Shown one piece after another: positions 8,056 through 9,399 of a stretch of 9,399 nt of DNA (its first letter is position 1; each line of letters starts with the position of its first letter). The position numbers and the translations under genes were made by a program. The stretch is from an uncultured Eubacteriales bacterium (GTDB lineage: Bacteria > Bacillota > Clostridia > Oscillospirales > CAG-272): assembly GCA_900556615.1 (NCBI GenBank), contig USPP01000038.1:1-9399 (forward strand), read 5' to 3'. The notes under the pieces were generated by a model. It searched no databases. It was not told the DNA's origin and worked only from the letters and a program-made list of their open reading frames with translations.

Positions 8056-9399
8056 ATGCTTGGAAAAATTCAAAATACGTTAGGGAGTGTTTCCTCCTCG
8101 GCGTCGCTCATTATCTCGGTGGCGCTCATGCTGTTTTGCGGATTTGCCGTAACCAGGCTTACCAAAAAACTGCGGCTCCCGAATGTAACGGCATATATAA
8201 TTACCGGTATTCTTTTGGGACCGTACTGTTTGGGGTTTGTTCCGGAAAAAGTAATTTCGGGTATGGATTTTCTCTCAGATATTGCGTTGGCTTTTATCGC
8301 TTTCGGAACGGGAGAATTTTTTCGTTTTGATACGCTGAAAAAGAACGGTATCAAGGTTATTGTAATAACATTGTTTGAAGCCTGCCTTGCCTCTGTACTT
8401 GTTTTTCTCGTATCATATTCTATATTGAGACTTAATTTTTCTTTTTCTCTTGTGCTTGCCGCGCTCGCCTCGGCGACTGCCCCCGCATCGACGGTCATGA
8501 CCATACGGCAGACAGGTGCAAAAGGAGATTTTGTCGATACACTTCTACAGGTGGTTGCCCTTGATGATATTGTCGCACTTTTGGCATACAGTATCGCGAT
8601 ATCTGTCTCGTCAGCCGCAACAGCCGGTAAGATCGATATCGGAAGTATCCTGCTTCCTCTCGCCTCCAATATCGGCGTTTTGATTCTCGGAGGTATTTTC
8701 GGTTTCTTTATGAAGCTTCTTATGCCGGTAAAACGCAGTACCGATAACAGACTGATTATTTCGATATCGCTGCTTTTTGCTTTCTGTGGAATTTGTGCAG
8801 TCTTTGAGATCTCTCCTCTTCTCGGATGTATGTCGATGGGTACGATATATGTCAATCTCACTGAGGATAGCAAACTCTTCAGACAGCTTAATTATTTCAG
8901 TCCGCCTATATTACTTCTTTTCTTTGTTCGTTCTGGACTCAACTTTCGATTGGATCTTCTTCTTAAACCTTCCGGAAGTGTTGGGAGCATTCACTTGCTT
9001 ACCGTCGGAATGCTATATTTTTTTATCAGAATAATCGGAAAATATGCTGGTGCTTTTTTAGGGTGTCTTTTTGCAAAGAAACCGGAAAAGGTCAGAATTT
9101 ATCTCGGGCTCGCCCTTATTCCTCAGGCAGGTGTAGCAATCGGTCTTGCGGCAATCGGAGCAAGAACGATAGGCGGAGAGACGGGAACGGCGCTCCAGAC
9201 GATAATACTTGCATCAAGTGTACTGTATGAGCTTATCGGTCCGGCTTCGGCAAAACTGGCGCTGTATCTTTCGGGTTCCTATCAGACAAAGCTCGAGGAG
9301 CTTGTTCCTGCGGTCGAGATTCCAGGAGACAGCTCCCGCAGTGAAGCGGAGCTTCTTGCCGAGCGGATCCATACGATACAATCAAAGCTTCCGCCGGCG
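8056..9399 (+). CDS. CPA2-family cation:proton antiporter, 3' end missing
   Basis: The frame opens at ATG-8056 and is still open at the window end, giving 448 residues of a partial protein. ATG-8056 follows GGAG (8040-8043) at 12 nt. The product is an integral membrane Na+(K+)/H+ exchanger of the monovalent cation:proton antiporter-2 type. Signs are the NVTAYIITGILLGPYCLG block near the N-terminus, an ATAPASTVMT motif in the discontinuous-helix region, and the paired aspartates Asp170-Asp171 in VVALDDIVALL, the ion-binding signature of electrogenic CPA2 exchangers. Further hydrophobic helices continue to about residue 405, including LIPQAGVAIGLA. From about 408 the sequence turns polar and helical (TKLEELVPAVEIP...), the beginning of a cytosolic tail whose full length is not visible. 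It could serve sodium, potassium or pH homeostasis; the ion cannot be told from this sequence. It has its own promoter and no evident link to lacZ. Confidence 0.88.
   Translation, partial: MLGKIQNTLGSVSSSASLIISVALMLFCGFAVTRLTKKLRLPNVTAYIITGILLGPYCLGFVPEKVISGMDFLSDIALAFIAFGTGEFFRFDTLKKNGIKVIVITLFEACLASVLVFLVSYSILRLNFSFSLVLAALASATAPASTVMTIRQTGAKGDFVDTLLQVVALDDIVALLAYSIAISVSSAATAGKIDIGSILLPLASNIGVLILGGIFGFFMKLLMPVKRSTDNRLIISISLLFAFCGICAVFEISPLLGCMSMGTIYVNLTEDSKLFRQLNYFSPPILLLFFVRSGLNFRLDLLLKPSGSVGSIHLLTVGMLYFFIRIIGKYAGAFLGCLFAKKPEKVRIYLGLALIPQAGVAIGLAAIGARTIGGETGTALQTIILASSVLYELIGPASAKLALYLSGSYQTKLEELVPAVEIPGDSSRSEAELLAERIHTIQSKLPPA

Noticed and set aside
8070..8873. 267-residue minus-strand frame
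   Set aside because: It is antisense to the antiporter gene, whose + strand frame shows continuous membrane helices and the LDD motif; the minus translation is serine/isoleucine-rich with no family features.

Overview
The window looks like chromosomal DNA of an anaerobic low-to-mid-GC Firmicute. A gut-type clostridium of the Ruminococcaceae/Oscillospiraceae kind is the best guess. The basis is purine-rich Shine-Dalgarno sites, sigma-A-like promoters, a split 2-hydroxyacyl-CoA dehydratase activator-type gene, a VanZ-like protein and cytoplasmic GH2/ThuA sugar genes. The taxon is inferred from gene content and codon style, not from a marker gene. Apart from one possible small protein, all genes lie on the + strand.

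Layout. (1) 143-1435: a HgdB/COG3581-like protein that starts at TTG and corresponds to the C-terminal third of the large acyl-CoA dehydratase activase proteins. (2) 1557-2186: a VanZ-family membrane protein. (3) 2187-2598: a non-coding gap holding a nested inverted-repeat element of about 177 bp (2242-2418) with 16-bp imperfect terminal inverted repeats; single copies of a similar end motif recur at 71-85 and 3902-3914. (4) 2599-3063: tadA, the tRNA adenosine-34 deaminase. (5) 3064-3941: a long AT-rich gap with several palindromes, a strong 13-bp hairpin (3465-3501), a candidate 32-residue membrane microprotein on the minus strand (3593-3691), and a promoter plus structured leader ahead of the next gene. 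(6) 3942-4670 thuA-like and 4777-7812 a GH2 beta-galactosidase, probably one transcription unit that ends at a clear intrinsic terminator (7857-7894). The 106-bp spacer between them carries a perfect 13-bp inverted repeat. (7) 8056-9399: a CPA2-type cation:proton antiporter with its own promoter, cut off by the window end.

How they fit together. thuA and lacZ are the only pair with an obvious shared job, cytoplasmic breakdown of galactosides or related glycosides. No transporter or regulator for them is visible. The other genes look like unrelated housekeeping or accessory single units. I see no CRISPR array, prophage, transposase, tRNA or rRNA gene. The least explained material is non-coding: the nested-hairpin element, the thuA leader stem, the thuA-lacZ dyad with its oddly placed ribosome binding site, and the minus-strand microprotein.
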